64,000 nucleotides of DNA, from NCBI RefSeq assembly GCF_022919835.1, contig NZ_CP095074.1, positions 3,205,501 through 3,269,500 of the forward strand. The letters are read 5' to 3'. How positions within the stretch are numbered: the first letter of the stretch is position 1; every line of letters starts with the position of its first letter. The position numbers were made by a program, and so were the translations under genes. The notes beneath the pieces are model-generated. The model ran no database searches. It was given only the letters and a program-made list of their open reading frames with translations, and was not told the origin of the DNA. This stretch comes from Halobacillus shinanisalinarum (GTDB lineage Bacteria; Bacillota; Bacilli; Bacillales; Halobacillaceae). Below, piece after piece: positions 27,981-38,286 of this stretch.

Positions 27981-29368
27981 ACGAAGAATGTGGCATTTTC
28001 GGCGTCTGGGGTCATCCGGAATCTACACAACTGACTTATTACGGTCTTCATGCCCTACAGCATCGCGGGCAGGAAGGTGCAGGCATCGTCACGTCAGATG
28101 GAGATCATATGAAGGTAGCTAAAGGACACGGCTTGATCAACGATGTATTTTCACAAGACAGCTTGAAAGAGCTTGAGGGACATGCATCAATCGGCCATGT
28201 TCGGTACGCAACAGCTGGAGATGGAAGCTATGAGAATATTCAACCACTGATGTTCCGTTCACAAACCAGCGGTCTTGCTCTCGCCCATAATGGCAACCTC
28301 GTGAACGCCCAGGCATTGAAAGGCCAGCTTGAAGCTCAAGGTTCCATTTTGCAAACGACATCAGATACCGAGGTCGTCGCTCATTTAATTAAGCGGGCAG
28401 GAAATGTTCCGATTGATGAAGCGATCTGTCAGGCACTATCGATGATTAAAGGGGCCTATGCTTTCTTAATCATGACGGAGGATCAGCTGTTTGTTGCGAA
28501 TGACCCGCGTGGTCTGCGGCCGTTATCGATTGGCTATCTTGGTGATTCCTGGGTCGTTTCTTCTGAGACATGTGCGTTTGATATCGTTGGCGCAACGTAT
28601 GAGCGTGAAGTGAAGCCAGGAGAATTAATTGTTATTGATAAGAATGGTTTGGAGTCAAAACGGTTTGCAGCGCCAATTCAGCGTACGCTTTGCTCGATGG
28701 AACATGTGTATTTTTCCCGACCTGACAGTAACCTTGACGGGAAAAATGTGCACGCGTCAAGAAAAAGGATGGGGAAGGCGCTTGCTGGTGAAGCACCGAT
28801 TGAAGCAGACGTGGTGACAGGAGTGCCGGATTCAAGTATATCGGCAGCTATTGGTTATGCGGAAGCGGCTGGACTTCCTTATGAACTCGGCTTAATCAAA
28901 AATCGCTATGTAGGCCGGACATTCATCCAGCCATCACAAGAGCTTCGCGAGCAAGGCGTGAAGATGAAGCTATCGGCCGTCCGAGGTATCGTTGAAGGCA
29001 AGCGTGTCGTAATGGTCGATGATTCGATTGTACGCGGGACAACGTGCAGGCGGATTGTAAAGATGCTTAAAGAGGCAGGGGCTTTAGAGGTACACGTCCG
29101 TATTGCTTCACCGCCCATCGAGAATCCGTGTTACTACGGCATAGATACATCGACTAGCGGAGAATTGATTGCAGCTAACCATTCTGTTAAGGATATTGAA
29201 ACGGAAATTGGGGCCGATAGTCTTGCCTATTTGTCGGTTGATGGGTTAAATGAAGCTATTTACCAAGGTGAAGAGTCGATGGAACACGGCGGCTGTACAG
29301 CTTGTTTCACTGGTAACTATCCAACTGAGATTTATCCAAACACGGTATTACCGTATGAAAAAGCATAA
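27956..29368 (+). CDS. purF: Amidophosphoribosyltransferase
   Basis: 470 residues, the first committed enzyme of the pathway. An 11-residue propeptide precedes the N-terminal nucleophile Cys12 (NEECGIFG). The PRPP loop is [13 protein letters not shown], and cysteines in NPCYYG and GGCTACF match the iron-sulfur cluster of the Bacillus type. ATG 27956 follows AAAGGAG inside purL; a TTG at 27938 lies before that site. Confidence 0.97.
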   Translation: MLGEIKGLNEECGIFGVWGHPESTQLTYYGLHALQHRGQEGAGIVTSDGDHMKVAKGHGLINDVFSQDSLKELEGHASIGHVRYATAGDGSYENIQPLMFRSQTSGLALAHNGNLVNAQALKGQLEAQGSILQTTSDTEVVAHLIKRAGNVPIDEAICQALSMIKGAYAFLIMTEDQLFVANDPRGLRPLSIGYLGDSWVVSSETCAFDIVGATYEREVKPGELIVIDKNGLESKRFAAPIQRTLCSMEHVYFSRPDSNLDGKNVHASRKRMGKALAGEAPIEADVVTGVPDSSISAAIGYAEAAGLPYELGLIKNRYVGRTFIQPSQELREQGVKMKLSAVRGIVEGKRVVMVDDSIVRGTTCRRIVKMLKEAGALEVHVRIASPPIENPCYYGIDTSTSGELIAANHSVKDIETEIGADSLAYLSVDGLNEAIYQGEESMEHGGCTACFTGNYPTEIYPNTVLPYEKA

Positions 29369-29386
29369 GGAGAGGAGGGGGACAGA

Positions 29387-30409
29387 TTGAGCCAATCTTA
29401 TAAACAAGCAGGTGTGGATGTAGAGGCAGGTTATGAAGCTGTTGATCGTATGAAGAAGCACGTGGCACGAACGATGCGCCCAGAAGTGATGGGCGGTCTG
29501 GGTGCATTTGCTGGCTTATTTGACATTAGCCAGATGAGCTATAAGCACCCTGTGCTCGTGACAGGAACAGATGGAGTTGGAACTAAACTTAAGCTCGCGT
29601 TTGAAATGGATCAACATGACACAATTGGCATCGATGTCGTAGCGATGTGTGTGAACGACATCGTTGCTCAAGGCGCGGATCCACTATTATTTTTAGATTA
29701 TATTGCCTGTGGCAAAAATGACCCGGCCAAAATAGAACAGATCGTTAAAGGTATTTCGGACGGCTGTGAACAAGCAGGCAGTGCCCTTGTTGGCGGTGAA
29801 ACTGCTGAGATGCCTGGCATGTACCAGGATGATGAATATGACCTAGCTGGCTTTGTTGTCGGAATGGCCGATAAAGAAAAGCTGATTACAGGAGAGCAGG
29901 TGCAACCAGGGGATGTTTTGGTCGGCCTGCCGTCAAGTGGTGTCCATTCGAACGGTTTTTCACTCGTTAGAAAAATCATCGATCAGTACAACCTTGATCT
30001 TCAGATGACCTATACCCCTTTTGACAAACCATTCGGGGAAATCCTTTTAACACCGACAAGGATTTACGCAAGTGCCATTAAAACACTAAAAGAGGCTGTG
30101 CTTGTAAAAGGGATGGCTCATGTAACAGGTGGTGGGTTCTATGAAAATATTCCACGCACGCTTCCTGAGGGATTAGGAGTCAAGCTAGATCAAAATAGCT
30201 GGAACATACCGCCAGTGTTTGATTTTCTTCGTAAGCATGGAGACTTGACTATTGATGATATGTTCGGAGTGTTTAACATGGGCATCGGTATGGTTGCGGT
30301 TGTTTCTGAAGAGGAGGTTGCGTCTTCACTTGACGCTTTACGAGCGGCAGGAGAAGAGGCGCAAGTAATTGGTTACGTCACGGAACAGAAGGGAATTCAT
30401 TGGTCATGA
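29387..30409 (+). CDS. purM: Phosphoribosylformylglycinamidine cyclo-ligase (AIR synthetase)
   Basis: 340 residues of the PurM family, closing the imidazole ring of AIR with ATP. Motifs are [30 protein letters not shown] and [11 protein letters not shown]. It starts with TTG at 29387 behind a very strong GGAGAGGAGGGGG, an uncommon start that matches the family N-terminus. The stop overlaps the purN start. Confidence 0.96.
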   Translation: MSQSYKQAGVDVEAGYEAVDRMKKHVARTMRPEVMGGLGAFAGLFDISQMSYKHPVLVTGTDGVGTKLKLAFEMDQHDTIGIDVVAMCVNDIVAQGADPLLFLDYIACGKNDPAKIEQIVKGISDGCEQAGSALVGGETAEMPGMYQDDEYDLAGFVVGMADKEKLITGEQVQPGDVLVGLPSSGVHSNGFSLVRKIIDQYNLDLQMTYTPFDKPFGEILLTPTRIYASAIKTLKEAVLVKGMAHVTGGGFYENIPRTLPEGLGVKLDQNSWNIPPVFDFLRKHGDLTIDDMFGVFNMGIGMVAVVSEEEVASSLDALRAAGEEAQVIGYVTEQKGIHWS

Positions 30410-30984
30410 TGAACCTAGCTGTTTTTGCATCGGGAACCGGTTCGAATTTCGATGCGGTGATGAATGCAATAGAAAACGGAAATCTTGATGCAAGGGTTTC
30501 CTTGCTCGTTTCTGATCGAATCGATGCAGGCGTGATTGAAAAAGCACAAAAAAGACATGTCGACACCGTCGTGTTTAATCCGAAATCATTTGTGAATAAA
30601 GAGGCTTTTGAGCGAGCCTTGCTTGCTGATTGTAAGGATAGAGGAGTTGAATGGATTATCCTTGCTGGATACATGCGGCTTATTGGCCCAACATTACTTA
30701 CGGCATATGAGGATCGAATCGTAAATATTCACCCATCTCTGCTACCGGCCTTTCCGGGAAAAGATGCAATCGGACAGGCTTTTGAGAAGAAGGTTAAAAT
30801 TACAGGGGTAACGGTTCATTTTGTCGACGATGGCATGGATACAGGACCAATTATCGATCAGGAAGCTGTTCGTATCGAAGCACAGGATAGAAAGGAAGAT
30901 GTCGAGCGAAAGATTCAAGCGGTAGAGCATGTGCTGTATCCGCGTGTCATTCAGTCATTAAAGGCCAAGGAGGAATCCAAATGA
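30406..30984 (+). CDS. purN: Phosphoribosylglycinamide formyltransferase
   Basis: 192 residues. The N-terminal phosphate loop is FASGTGSNF, and the catalytic Asn-His-Asp set is visible in [12 protein letters not shown] and the [12 protein letters not shown] block. It uses 10-formyl-THF. Two adjacent ATGs at 30406 and 30409 overlap the purM stop, with AGAAGGGA upstream; 30406 is given. Overlaps purH by 4 bp. Confidence 0.94.
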   Translation: MMNLAVFASGTGSNFDAVMNAIENGNLDARVSLLVSDRIDAGVIEKAQKRHVDTVVFNPKSFVNKEAFERALLADCKDRGVEWIILAGYMRLIGPTLLTAYEDRIVNIHPSLLPAFPGKDAIGQAFEKKVKITGVTVHFVDDGMDTGPIIDQEAVRIEAQDRKEDVERKIQAVEHVLYPRVIQSLKAKEESK

Positions 30985-32516
30985 ACAAGAAGCGCGCACT
31001 TCTAAGTGTATCTAATAAACAAGGCTTAACTGCTTTTGCAAAGAGTTTAATCGAACTAGGTTACGAACTCGTCTCTACAGGTGGAACGAAGCGGGCGATT
31101 GAAGAAGCCGGCTTAGCTGTGAAATCAATTTCAGAAATTACTGATTTCCCGGAAATTATGGGTGGACGTGTGAAAACACTGCACCCGTCGGTTCATGGTG
31201 GATTGCTTGCAAAACGCGGCAATGAAGACCACATGAAACAATTGGCTGAGCTTGGCATCGCAACGATCGATCTTGTCGCTGTAAACCTCTATCCGTTTAA
31301 GGAAACGATCGCTAAAGAAGATGTTACAGAGGCAGATGCGATTGAGAATATCGATATCGGCGGCCCGACGATGCTTCGTGCAGCAGCTAAAAGCTTTGAA
31401 GATGTCGCTGTTGTTGTGGATCCAGCCGATTACGACGAAGTGATTGCAAGTTTGCAAACAGGTGAGCTTTCTTTTGATGCACGTAAACAGCTCGCCGCTA
31501 AAGTGTTCCGTCACACCGCCAATTATGATGCAATGATTGCTGGCTATTTTGCGGACGTAACGGAGGAATCGTATCCAGAAACGTACACGGCTACATATGA
31601 AAAGGTGCAGTCATTACGTTATGGTGAAAACCCGCACCAAACCGCGGCTTTTTATAAAAAAGCAAATTATGACGGTGCTTCGTTAGCCGATGCTAGACAA
31701 TTAAATGGCAAAGAGCTTTCTTATAACAACATACAAGATGCCAATGCAGCTTTGGATGTTGTTCTTGAGTTTCAAGAGCCAGCAGCTGTTGCTGTCAAAC
31801 ATATGAACCCGTGTGGTGTAGGAACAGGGAAATCGCTTTTTGAAGCCTATGGTAAAGCATATGCCGGTGATCCGGTTTCTATTTTTGGCGGTATTGTTGC
31901 CTTGAATCGTGAAGTGGACGAACAGACGGCAGCAAAGCTTAAGGAGATTTTCCTTGAGATCGTGATCGCCCCCTCCTTTAGTCAAGAAGCGCTGGATCTT
32001 CTCACACAGAAAAAGAATTTGCGTTTGCTTGAAATTGAAATGAAGAAGCCTGGTGTTCAAACCCATAAGCTTACTTCTGTAAGTGGCGGCTTACTCGTTC
32101 AGGACACGGATGAAGGCTCACTTGAAGACGTTGAGCTTGAAGTGGCAACAGACCGTCAACCAACAGAACAAGAGCTTAAGGATCTAGCATTAGGCTGGCA
32201 AGTGGTCAAACACGTAAAATCCAATGCCATTGTGATTGCGAAATCAGATCAAACACTTGGTGTCGGTGCAGGTCAAATGAATCGTGTTGGAGCTGCCAAA
32301 ATAGCTCTTGAACAAGCGGGTGCTCAGGCAGAAGGTGCGATAATGGCTTCCGATGCCTTTTTCCCGATGCCGGATACAGTTGAAACGGCAGCACATGCCG
32401 GTGTGAAAGCGATTATTCAGCCGGGTGGCTCAAAACGCGACCAAGATTCGATTGATGCCTGTAATAAGCATGGCATTGCGATGGTATTTACGAAAATGCG
32501 TCATTTCAAACATTAA
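30981..32516 (+). CDS. purH: Bifunctional AICAR transformylase/IMP cyclohydrolase
   Basis: 511 residues. The N-terminal IMP cyclohydrolase has the MGS-like [13 protein letters not shown] and [14 protein letters not shown]; the C-terminal AICAR formyltransferase has [11 protein letters not shown] and VKHMNPCG, where the lysine-histidine pair is catalytic. It makes IMP in the last two steps. The ATGA overlap couples it to purN. Confidence 0.97.
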   Translation: MNKKRALLSVSNKQGLTAFAKSLIELGYELVSTGGTKRAIEEAGLAVKSISEITDFPEIMGGRVKTLHPSVHGGLLAKRGNEDHMKQLAELGIATIDLVAVNLYPFKETIAKEDVTEADAIENIDIGGPTMLRAAAKSFEDVAVVVDPADYDEVIASLQTGELSFDARKQLAAKVFRHTANYDAMIAGYFADVTEESYPETYTATYEKVQSLRYGENPHQTAAFYKKANYDGASLADARQLNGKELSYNNIQDANAALDVVLEFQEPAAVAVKHMNPCGVGTGKSLFEAYGKAYAGDPVSIFGGIVALNREVDEQTAAKLKEIFLEIVIAPSFSQEALDLLTQKKNLRLLEIEMKKPGVQTHKLTSVSGGLLVQDTDEGSLEDVELEVATDRQPTEQELKDLALGWQVVKHVKSNAIVIAKSDQTLGVGAGQMNRVGAAKIALEQAGAQAEGAIMASDAFFPMPDTVETAAHAGVKAIIQPGGSKRDQDSIDACNKHGIAMVFTKMRHFKH

Positions 32517-32534
32517 TCAAGGAGGCGGCGAATC

Positions 32535-33791
32535 ATGAAGGTTCTAGTTATCGGACGTGGAGGACGTGAGCACAGCCTCATCCAAAAGCTCGCTTCAAGT
32601 ACACAAGTTGAATCCCTTTTTGCGGCACCTGGGAATGCGGGTATGGGGGAGCAGGCTGTCCGTGTCCAGGTGGAGGAAACCGATCAGGAACAGCTTGTCG
32701 CTTTTGCTAAAGAAAATGGAGTTGACCTGACGATTATTGGCCCGGAAAACCCGTTATTAGACGGGCTGGCCGATCGCTTTATGGAGGCTGGTCTCAAAGT
32801 GTTCGGGCCAACTCAAGCAGCTGCCTTGATCGAGGGAAGTAAGCATTTCGCTAAACAGCTAATGCAGAAATACGATATTCCAACGGCTGATTATCAAGCT
32901 TTCAAGGATGCTGAAAAGGCAAAAGCCTATATCCGTGAACAAGGTGCGCCCATTGTTGTAAAAGCAGATGGATTAGCAGCAGGAAAAGGTGTTGTTGTTG
33001 CAGAAACGGTGGAAGAAGCATGTGAAGCTGTTGAGGATATGCTGCTTGAAGGTCAATTCGGTGATGCAAGCAGGGAAATCGTCGTCGAAGAATTTCTGCA
33101 AGGTGCGGAATTTTCCTTGATGGCTTTTGTCAATGGAGAAAATGTCTATCCGATGGTAACTGCCCAAGATCATAAGCGTGCCTATGACGGGGATAAAGGT
33201 CCAAACACTGGTGGAATGGGTGCCTTTGCTCCTGCTAGCCACTTACCTTGGGAGGATTATGATTATGCCGTTGAGTCAATCTTGAAGAAGACAGCTTCAG
33301 CTTTAGTGACTGAAGGTCGGTCGTTTACGGGTATTTTATATGCGGGATTGATTCAAACAGATGCAGGTCCTAAGGTAATTGAGTTTAACGCACGTTTTGG
33401 TGATCCTGAAACCCAGGTCATTTTGCCGCTTTTAACTAATGACCTTACCCAAGTACTGACAGATGTCCTTGATGGAAGAAATCCGCAACTCAAATGGTTT
33501 GAGAAAGCATGTGCAGGTGTCGTCGTAGCTTCTGCAGGTTATCCTGGAAGTTATAAAAAAGGTGTACGGCTGCCGGAATGGCGGAAGGAAGATGCTTTCG
33601 CTATCCATGCAGGGACAGAGGATGCAGATGGTGGGTATGTTACAAGCGGCGGACGCGTACTGCTTGTGGGAGCGGTGGCGACAACACTCGACAAGGCCCT
33701 TAACGCTGTGTATAGTTCATTGACTGCTTTTGACGAGCATGAAGGGTTTTTTTATAGGAAAGATATCGGCAATTCGTTTCAAACTGAATGA
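32535..33791 (+). CDS. purD: Phosphoribosylamine-glycine ligase
   Basis: 418 residues of the ATP-grasp family. It has the N-terminal VIGRGGREHSL, VVKADGLAAGKGVVV in the ATP site, NTGGMGAFAPA and EFNARFGDPETQ in the metal site. It makes GAR from phosphoribosylamine and glycine. AAGGAGGCGG precedes the ATG; last gene of the operon, followed by a terminator. Confidence 0.97.
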   Translation: MKVLVIGRGGREHSLIQKLASSTQVESLFAAPGNAGMGEQAVRVQVEETDQEQLVAFAKENGVDLTIIGPENPLLDGLADRFMEAGLKVFGPTQAAALIEGSKHFAKQLMQKYDIPTADYQAFKDAEKAKAYIREQGAPIVVKADGLAAGKGVVVAETVEEACEAVEDMLLEGQFGDASREIVVEEFLQGAEFSLMAFVNGENVYPMVTAQDHKRAYDGDKGPNTGGMGAFAPASHLPWEDYDYAVESILKKTASALVTEGRSFTGILYAGLIQTDAGPKVIEFNARFGDPETQVILPLLTNDLTQVLTDVLDGRNPQLKWFEKACAGVVVASAGYPGSYKKGVRLPEWRKEDAFAIHAGTEDADGGYVTSGGRVLLVGAVATTLDKALNAVYSSLTAFDEHEGFFYRKDIGNSFQTE

Positions 33792-33820
33792 CTTAGGGGC
33801 AAACCAGCCTTTCCTTTATA

Positions 33821-33848
33821 AAAAATCCGTCCATCAGGGCGGATTTTT
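33821..33848 (+). terminator. Terminator of the pur operon
   Basis: AAAAATCCG pairs with CGGATTTTT (inner CC-GG pair, short loop), with A-rich and T-rich flanks allowing it to work on both strands. Confidence 0.85.
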
Positions 33849-33870
33849 CTCGCATTTTATAAAAGGTGGA

Positions 33871-33994
33871 AAACGCTCAATTTTTTGGCGGAGTGAACCA
33901 GATTTTGTTCAAATCGCTCACTTTTGCACGTAAACGTAACAAATTCCAACCTAACTGCTCAAGATTTGAGTGTAAACGCTCATTTACCCAGTCT
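33871..33994. repeat. Intergenic array with 20-21 bp period, core CGCTCA
   Basis: The core AAACGCTCA and variants fall at 33874, 33915, 33956 and 33977 (CGCTCA/TGCTCA). The distances 41, 41 and 21 are multiples of 20.5 bp, and degenerate units fill the gaps (for example AAACGTAAC at 33932). It starts right behind the pur terminator and ends before adenine deaminase. Same period as the arrays at 43849 and 52421. Confidence 0.6.
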
Positions 33995-34059
33995 TTTTTG
34001 CTTCGCGAAGTTGCTTCTCGTGTGTTAAGATAGAAAAAATGAATGAAGGAGGCTCTCGA

Positions 34060-35805
34060 GTGAATGAACAACGCTTCCGTTGGCGTAATAGACAGTTGCG
34101 TGAACACGTAGCCGTCGTGGAAGGTAAACTTGCGCCAACCAAACTAGTAAAAAATACAACCTACTTAAATGTCTACTTGAAACAATGGATGACTGGCCAT
34201 ATATGGATCTATGAGGATCGCATCATTTACTCTGGCCCAGAGCTTCCTCCTCTCACGGAAGGGACAGAAATCATTGATGGACAAGGAAGTTATATCGTCC
34301 CCGGCTATGTCGAGCCACATGTACATCCTTATCAGTTATATAACCCACTCAGCTTAGCACAGCATGCTGTCCAAACGGGAACAACAACACTGATTAATGA
34401 TAACTTAATGTGGGTTTTTTTAACAGACAAAAAGAAAGCGTTTTCTTTACTTGAAGACTGCGCGAAGTTATCTGCTTCTGTGTTTTGGTGGGCTCGATTT
34501 GATTCACAGTCTGCCCTGCAGGAAGAGGACCAGTATGACTTCGATGATCAAGTGTTATCGTGGCTCAATCATGATGCAGTCATTCAAGGGGGAGAACTGA
34601 CAGCGTGGCCTAATGTGCTGTATGGTGGCGACGATCAGATGCTGCATTGGATGCAAGAGGCGAAGCGTTCCCGAAAACCGCTTGAAGGTCATTTGCCTGG
34701 CGCATCGTGGAAGACGTTAGTGAAGATGAAGTTACTTGGACTTGATTCAGAACATGAATCAATGACGGCGGATGAAGTGATGGACCGATTGATGCATGGA
34801 TATCAGACGGGCCTTCGTTATTCATCGATACGCCCGGATTTACCTGATATTTTAAAAGGGCTGAAGGAAAAGAATCTTACCCATTTTGATAAGTTGATGT
34901 ACACAACGGATGGATCTACGCCTGGCTTTTTGAGTGAAGGATTGATCAATGTTTGTATAAAAATTGCTATCGAAGCAGGTATTCCTGCGATTGACGCCTA
35001 TTTAATGGGCTCTTATCAGCCAGCCCGTCATTTTGGTCTCGAAGACCGGATTGGAAGCCTTGGGGCCGGTCGAGTGGCTCACCTGAACTTTTTGTCAGAT
35101 CCAACTGATCCTACTCCCCACTCTGTGATCGCAAAAGGAGAATGGATGAAACGTGATCATAACAATGTGGCAAGTCATACAGAGGTTCACTGGGTAGAAA
35201 ACGGGGTCGCTCCGCTTGATATAAACTGGGGATTGACCGATGATGATCTGCAATTTTCTATGCCGATTGGGATGGAGATGGTGAATGAAGTTATTATGAA
35301 GCCATACGCGATAGATAATGACGTATCGGTAGATCGTTTGCCCCCTGAAACGAGAGAAGCTTTTCTTACTTTGCTAGACAGAGATGGAAAATGGCAGGTC
35401 AATACATTATTAAAGGGATTTACCGATTCACTCGGTGGTCTTGTAAGCTCTTATTCTAATACCGGAGACTTTATTTTAATAGGAAATTCACGAGAGGATA
35501 CGAAGCTTGCCTTTGAGCGGATGAAAGAGCTTGGCGGTGGTATCGTCCTCGCTGATCAGGGTGAAATTGTCTATGAACTGCCATTACGGCTTGGTGGAAT
35601 TATGGCGGATATGCAGATGTCATCTTTAGTAGAGGAAGAGCATAGACTAAGAGAGCACCTAAACTCTTATGGATACGCCTTCGGGGACCCCGTGTACACC
35701 TTACTGTTTCTATCATCGATGCATCTCCCTTATATTAGAATTACACCAAAGGGAATTATGGATGTGAAAAAGAAAGAGGTACTTTATCCTGCGATGATGC
35801 GTTAA
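34060..35805 (+). CDS. yerA: Adenine deaminase-family amidohydrolase
   Basis: 581 residues, an Ade-family metal-dependent amidohydrolase converting adenine to hypoxanthine and linking salvage to the operon upstream. The first metal histidines are in VEPHVHPYQLYN, followed by GTTTLINDN, and a second half with TDGSTPGF and GRVAHLNFL. GTG 34060 was chosen for AAGGAGG 7 nt upstream; an ATG at 34039 lies before it. Some YerA proteins have poorly defined activity, so substrate certainty is moderate. No riboswitch is seen upstream. Confidence 0.85.
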   Translation: MNEQRFRWRNRQLREHVAVVEGKLAPTKLVKNTTYLNVYLKQWMTGHIWIYEDRIIYSGPELPPLTEGTEIIDGQGSYIVPGYVEPHVHPYQLYNPLSLAQHAVQTGTTTLINDNLMWVFLTDKKKAFSLLEDCAKLSASVFWWARFDSQSALQEEDQYDFDDQVLSWLNHDAVIQGGELTAWPNVLYGGDDQMLHWMQEAKRSRKPLEGHLPGASWKTLVKMKLLGLDSEHESMTADEVMDRLMHGYQTGLRYSSIRPDLPDILKGLKEKNLTHFDKLMYTTDGSTPGFLSEGLINVCIKIAIEAGIPAIDAYLMGSYQPARHFGLEDRIGSLGAGRVAHLNFLSDPTDPTPHSVIAKGEWMKRDHNNVASHTEVHWVENGVAPLDINWGLTDDDLQFSMPIGMEMVNEVIMKPYAIDNDVSVDRLPPETREAFLTLLDRDGKWQVNTLLKGFTDSLGGLVSSYSNTGDFILIGNSREDTKLAFERMKELGGGIVLADQGEIVYELPLRLGGIMADMQMSSLVEEEHRLREHLNSYGYAFGDPVYTLLFLSSMHLPYIRITPKGIMDVKKKEVLYPAMMR

Positions 35806-35844
35806 AATAAAGAAGAATATACAGGTGCAAGAGGAAGTGCTCTA

Positions 35845-36888
35845 GTGAGAAAGATGGTCTGGTTGATTGTGGCGGTCGTTTTCATGCTCGCCCTTGCAGC
35901 CTGTGCGAATCAAGCAGAGGATGATAGCAAGCAGGAGCATCAGGATAATAAAGAGACAAAGGTCGAAAAAGGGGACAAAGGTGAAACAACAGAGACAGAT
36001 AATGAAACGATTTATCCGTTAACAGGTGAGCCTGCCAACGGGCCGGTTGATCATCGTATCCTTTCTGTGATGGTGAATAATCATAGTGATGCACGTCCCC
36101 AGACTGGGTTAAGTAAAGCGGATATTGTCTATGAAGTGTTAGCCGAAGGGCCGATTACTCGTTTTCTAGCCTTGTTTCATAGTGAAATTCCAGAGGTCAT
36201 TGGACCAGTAAGAAGTGCACGACCGTATTATGTAAAGTTAGCAAGTGCTTATGATGCACTATATGTCTATCACGGGGCAGCGAATTTTATAAACGAAATG
36301 GTTCATGAAAGCGGGATTGATTTTGCTGATGGAGCATTATACGATAATGATGGAGAGCTGTTTAAGCGTGCAACAGATCGTAAGGCTCCCCACAATTCCT
36401 ATCTATTAACCTCTGGAGTCGACTCTCTGCTTGGGAAAAAAGGGTATGACAGCTCGAAAAAAATTGAACCATTGTCATTTGCGGACGAGCCTGCTTTTGA
36501 TGGACAATCAGCACAACAAGTAAAGGTTGTTTATGGTGAGCGTGAAACGGTAAGCTATACCTATGATCCGGAGACGGGGCAGTATAAACGCACAAGTGAT
36601 GGAGAGCCGACAATAGAGAAAGAGACGAACGAGCGCATTGCCGTAGATAATGTCTTTATTGTAAAAACAGAACATCAGGTTGTCGACGATGCAGGGCGCC
36701 GTGAAATTGACTTAACATCAGGCGGCGATGGGTTTTTAGTACAAAAAGGGCAAATGATTGAGGTAGAATGGAAGAATAAGAATGGTAGAATTTTACCTTT
36801 TAAAGACGGAGAAGTTGTCAGTTTCGTTCCTGGGAAGACATGGGTGAACATCGTTCCAGAGCGACCAGACATCATTATGGCTGAGTAA
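35845..36888 (+). CDS. yerB: DUF3048 lipoprotein
   Basis: 347 residues with a lipoprotein signal peptide whose lipobox LALAAC ends at about Cys20, then an acidic low-complexity linker and the DUF3048 domain (DHRILSVMVNNHSDARPQTG, GPVRSARPYYV). It is probably membrane-anchored on the outside; function unknown. The GTG start at 35845 follows AAGAGGAAG. The order ade-yerB-yerC matches B. subtilis. Confidence 0.88.
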   Translation: MRKMVWLIVAVVFMLALAACANQAEDDSKQEHQDNKETKVEKGDKGETTETDNETIYPLTGEPANGPVDHRILSVMVNNHSDARPQTGLSKADIVYEVLAEGPITRFLALFHSEIPEVIGPVRSARPYYVKLASAYDALYVYHGAANFINEMVHESGIDFADGALYDNDGELFKRATDRKAPHNSYLLTSGVDSLLGKKGYDSSKKIEPLSFADEPAFDGQSAQQVKVVYGERETVSYTYDPETGQYKRTSDGEPTIEKETNERIAVDNVFIVKTEHQVVDDAGRREIDLTSGGDGFLVQKGQMIEVEWKNKNGRILPFKDGEVVSFVPGKTWVNIVPERPDIIMAE

Positions 36889-36904
36889 AAGGAGGGATGT
36901 CATC

Positions 36905-37207
36905 GTGCAAATTGATAAACTACGCGGGAAAACGCTAGACCAGCTTTTTGAAGCAATACTATCATTAGAAAATGTAGAAGAGTGCTATGAATTCTTTGAT
37001 GACTTAGCAACAATGAATGAGGTTCAATCGTTAGCCCAGCGCCTTGAAGTCGCACGTATGTTAAGGGAAGGGTTTACGTACCACAAAATTGAAACAGAAA
37101 CAGGGGCTTCAACTGCTACGATCTCACGTGTGAAGCGCTGCTTGAATTATGGAAATGATGCTTACACCCAGGCGCTCGATCGCGTGCAGGCGAATAAAAC
37201 GAAATAA
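36905..37207 (+). CDS. yerC: YerC/TrpR-like DNA-binding protein
   Basis: 100 residues with the TrpR-type helix-turn-helix (SLAQRLEVARMLREGFTYHKIETETGASTATISRV). YerC/YecD family regulators are small dimers; the controlled genes and ligand are not known from sequence. The GTG start follows AAGGAGG, 16 bp after yerB, and a terminator follows. Confidence 0.88.
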   Translation: MQIDKLRGKTLDQLFEAILSLENVEECYEFFDDLATMNEVQSLAQRLEVARMLREGFTYHKIETETGASTATISRVKRCLNYGNDAYTQALDRVQANKTK

Positions 37208-37222
37208 TAAGTATAAGTTGAA

Positions 37223-37257
37223 AAGGACTGCTTCTATTAAAGAGGCGGTCTTTTTTT
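37223..37257 (+). terminator. Terminator after yerC
   Basis: GGACTGCTTC pairs with GAGGCGGTCT including G-U pairs, followed by seven T. Confidence 0.75.
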
Positions 37258-37521
37258 AGGCAGTGATAACTATACCTTCTTGCGACGCGCAAGGAACGTG
37301 CTAGTGTCGACGTTGCTCGCGTGTCGTGGCGATCTTAGTCGACCTTCTCATTTGGCAGCTTTTTGAACGCTCACTTGTAGCCTTCTTACGAGCGTTGTCC
37401 GAATGTTCCACGAAAATGCTCTCTACTTTTTCACAGTTATGCCCCAATATGGTTTCGTTCTAGCAGGGAATCTTTGCTATAATGTATGAATGGATAAAAG
37501 GTTTTTGGAGGAATATGTGCG
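37258..37521. other. Non-coding spacer yerC-pcrB with a decayed repeat
   Basis: No open frame with a ribosome site is visible. Positions 37345-37368 (TTCTCATTTGG...CTTTTTGAAC) closely match 42575-42598 in the ligA-camS gap (TTCATTTGG...CTTTTTGAAC), suggesting a second, partly eroded copy of that element. The upstream GC-rich stretch contains no recognisable motif. Confidence 0.45.
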
Positions 37522-38208
37522 GTGGACTATAATGTGAAAGAATGGAATCATGTTTTTAAACTAGACCCGAATAAACCGTTGTCTGACAGCGACCTTAAGA
37601 TAATATGTGAATCTGGAACGGATGCGGTTATTATTGGCGGAACAGATGGCATCACGTATGAAAACGTGTTTACACTGTTGATGAGAGTGCAAACATATGA
37701 GATACCTTGTGTGCTTGAGGTTTCAGCGATTGATGCCATTTCACCTGAGTTTGATGGGTACTTCATTCCGATGGTGTTTAATAGTAAGGAGAAACGTTTC
37801 ATGCTCGATGTCCAGCACGAAGCGGTAAAACAATTTGGGGATTTTATCGACTGGAATGACATGCTTGTCGAAGGCTATTGTGTCATGAATGAACAGGCCA
37901 AAGTTTTTCAAGCAACCAACTGTACAATGCCTGATCAGGAAGACGTGATTGCCTATGCCCGAATGGCCGAGCATATGTTTCATCTCCCGATTTTTTATAT
38001 CGAATACAGTGGACGTTACGGCGATGCGAATCTAGTACGTGAGACGGCAGAACAGCTGCACGATACTTTGTTATTTTATGGCGGGGGAATCCGTTCTGCT
38101 GCGGAGGCAAGGCAAATGAAGGAACATGCGGACGTTATTGTCGTCGGTGATATCCTATATGAAAATATCCAGGCCGCACTTGAAACGGTACAGGCTTGTA
38201 AAGAATAA
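37522..38208 (+). CDS. pcrB: Heptaprenylglyceryl phosphate synthase
   Basis: 228 residues, a TIM-barrel prenyltransferase of the PcrB/GGGPS family. It carries the phosphate-binding segments YYIEYSGRYG-like (FYIEYSGRYGD) and FYGGGIRS near the C-terminus. In Bacilli it joins sn-glycerol-1-phosphate to heptaprenyl diphosphate. GTG 37522 follows GGAGG. It is followed by pcrA, ligA and camS in the standard order. Confidence 0.92.
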   Translation: MDYNVKEWNHVFKLDPNKPLSDSDLKIICESGTDAVIIGGTDGITYENVFTLLMRVQTYEIPCVLEVSAIDAISPEFDGYFIPMVFNSKEKRFMLDVQHEAVKQFGDFIDWNDMLVEGYCVMNEQAKVFQATNCTMPDQEDVIAYARMAEHMFHLPIFYIEYSGRYGDANLVRETAEQLHDTLLFYGGGIRSAAEARQMKEHADVIVVGDILYENIQAALETVQACKE

Positions 38209-38286
38209 GAGAGATGTGCTTTTTGCGCAAATGAGATTTAGCTTCGAGGGGGCAGCCCTCATTTTTTGAAAAAGGATGGTGTCCAC

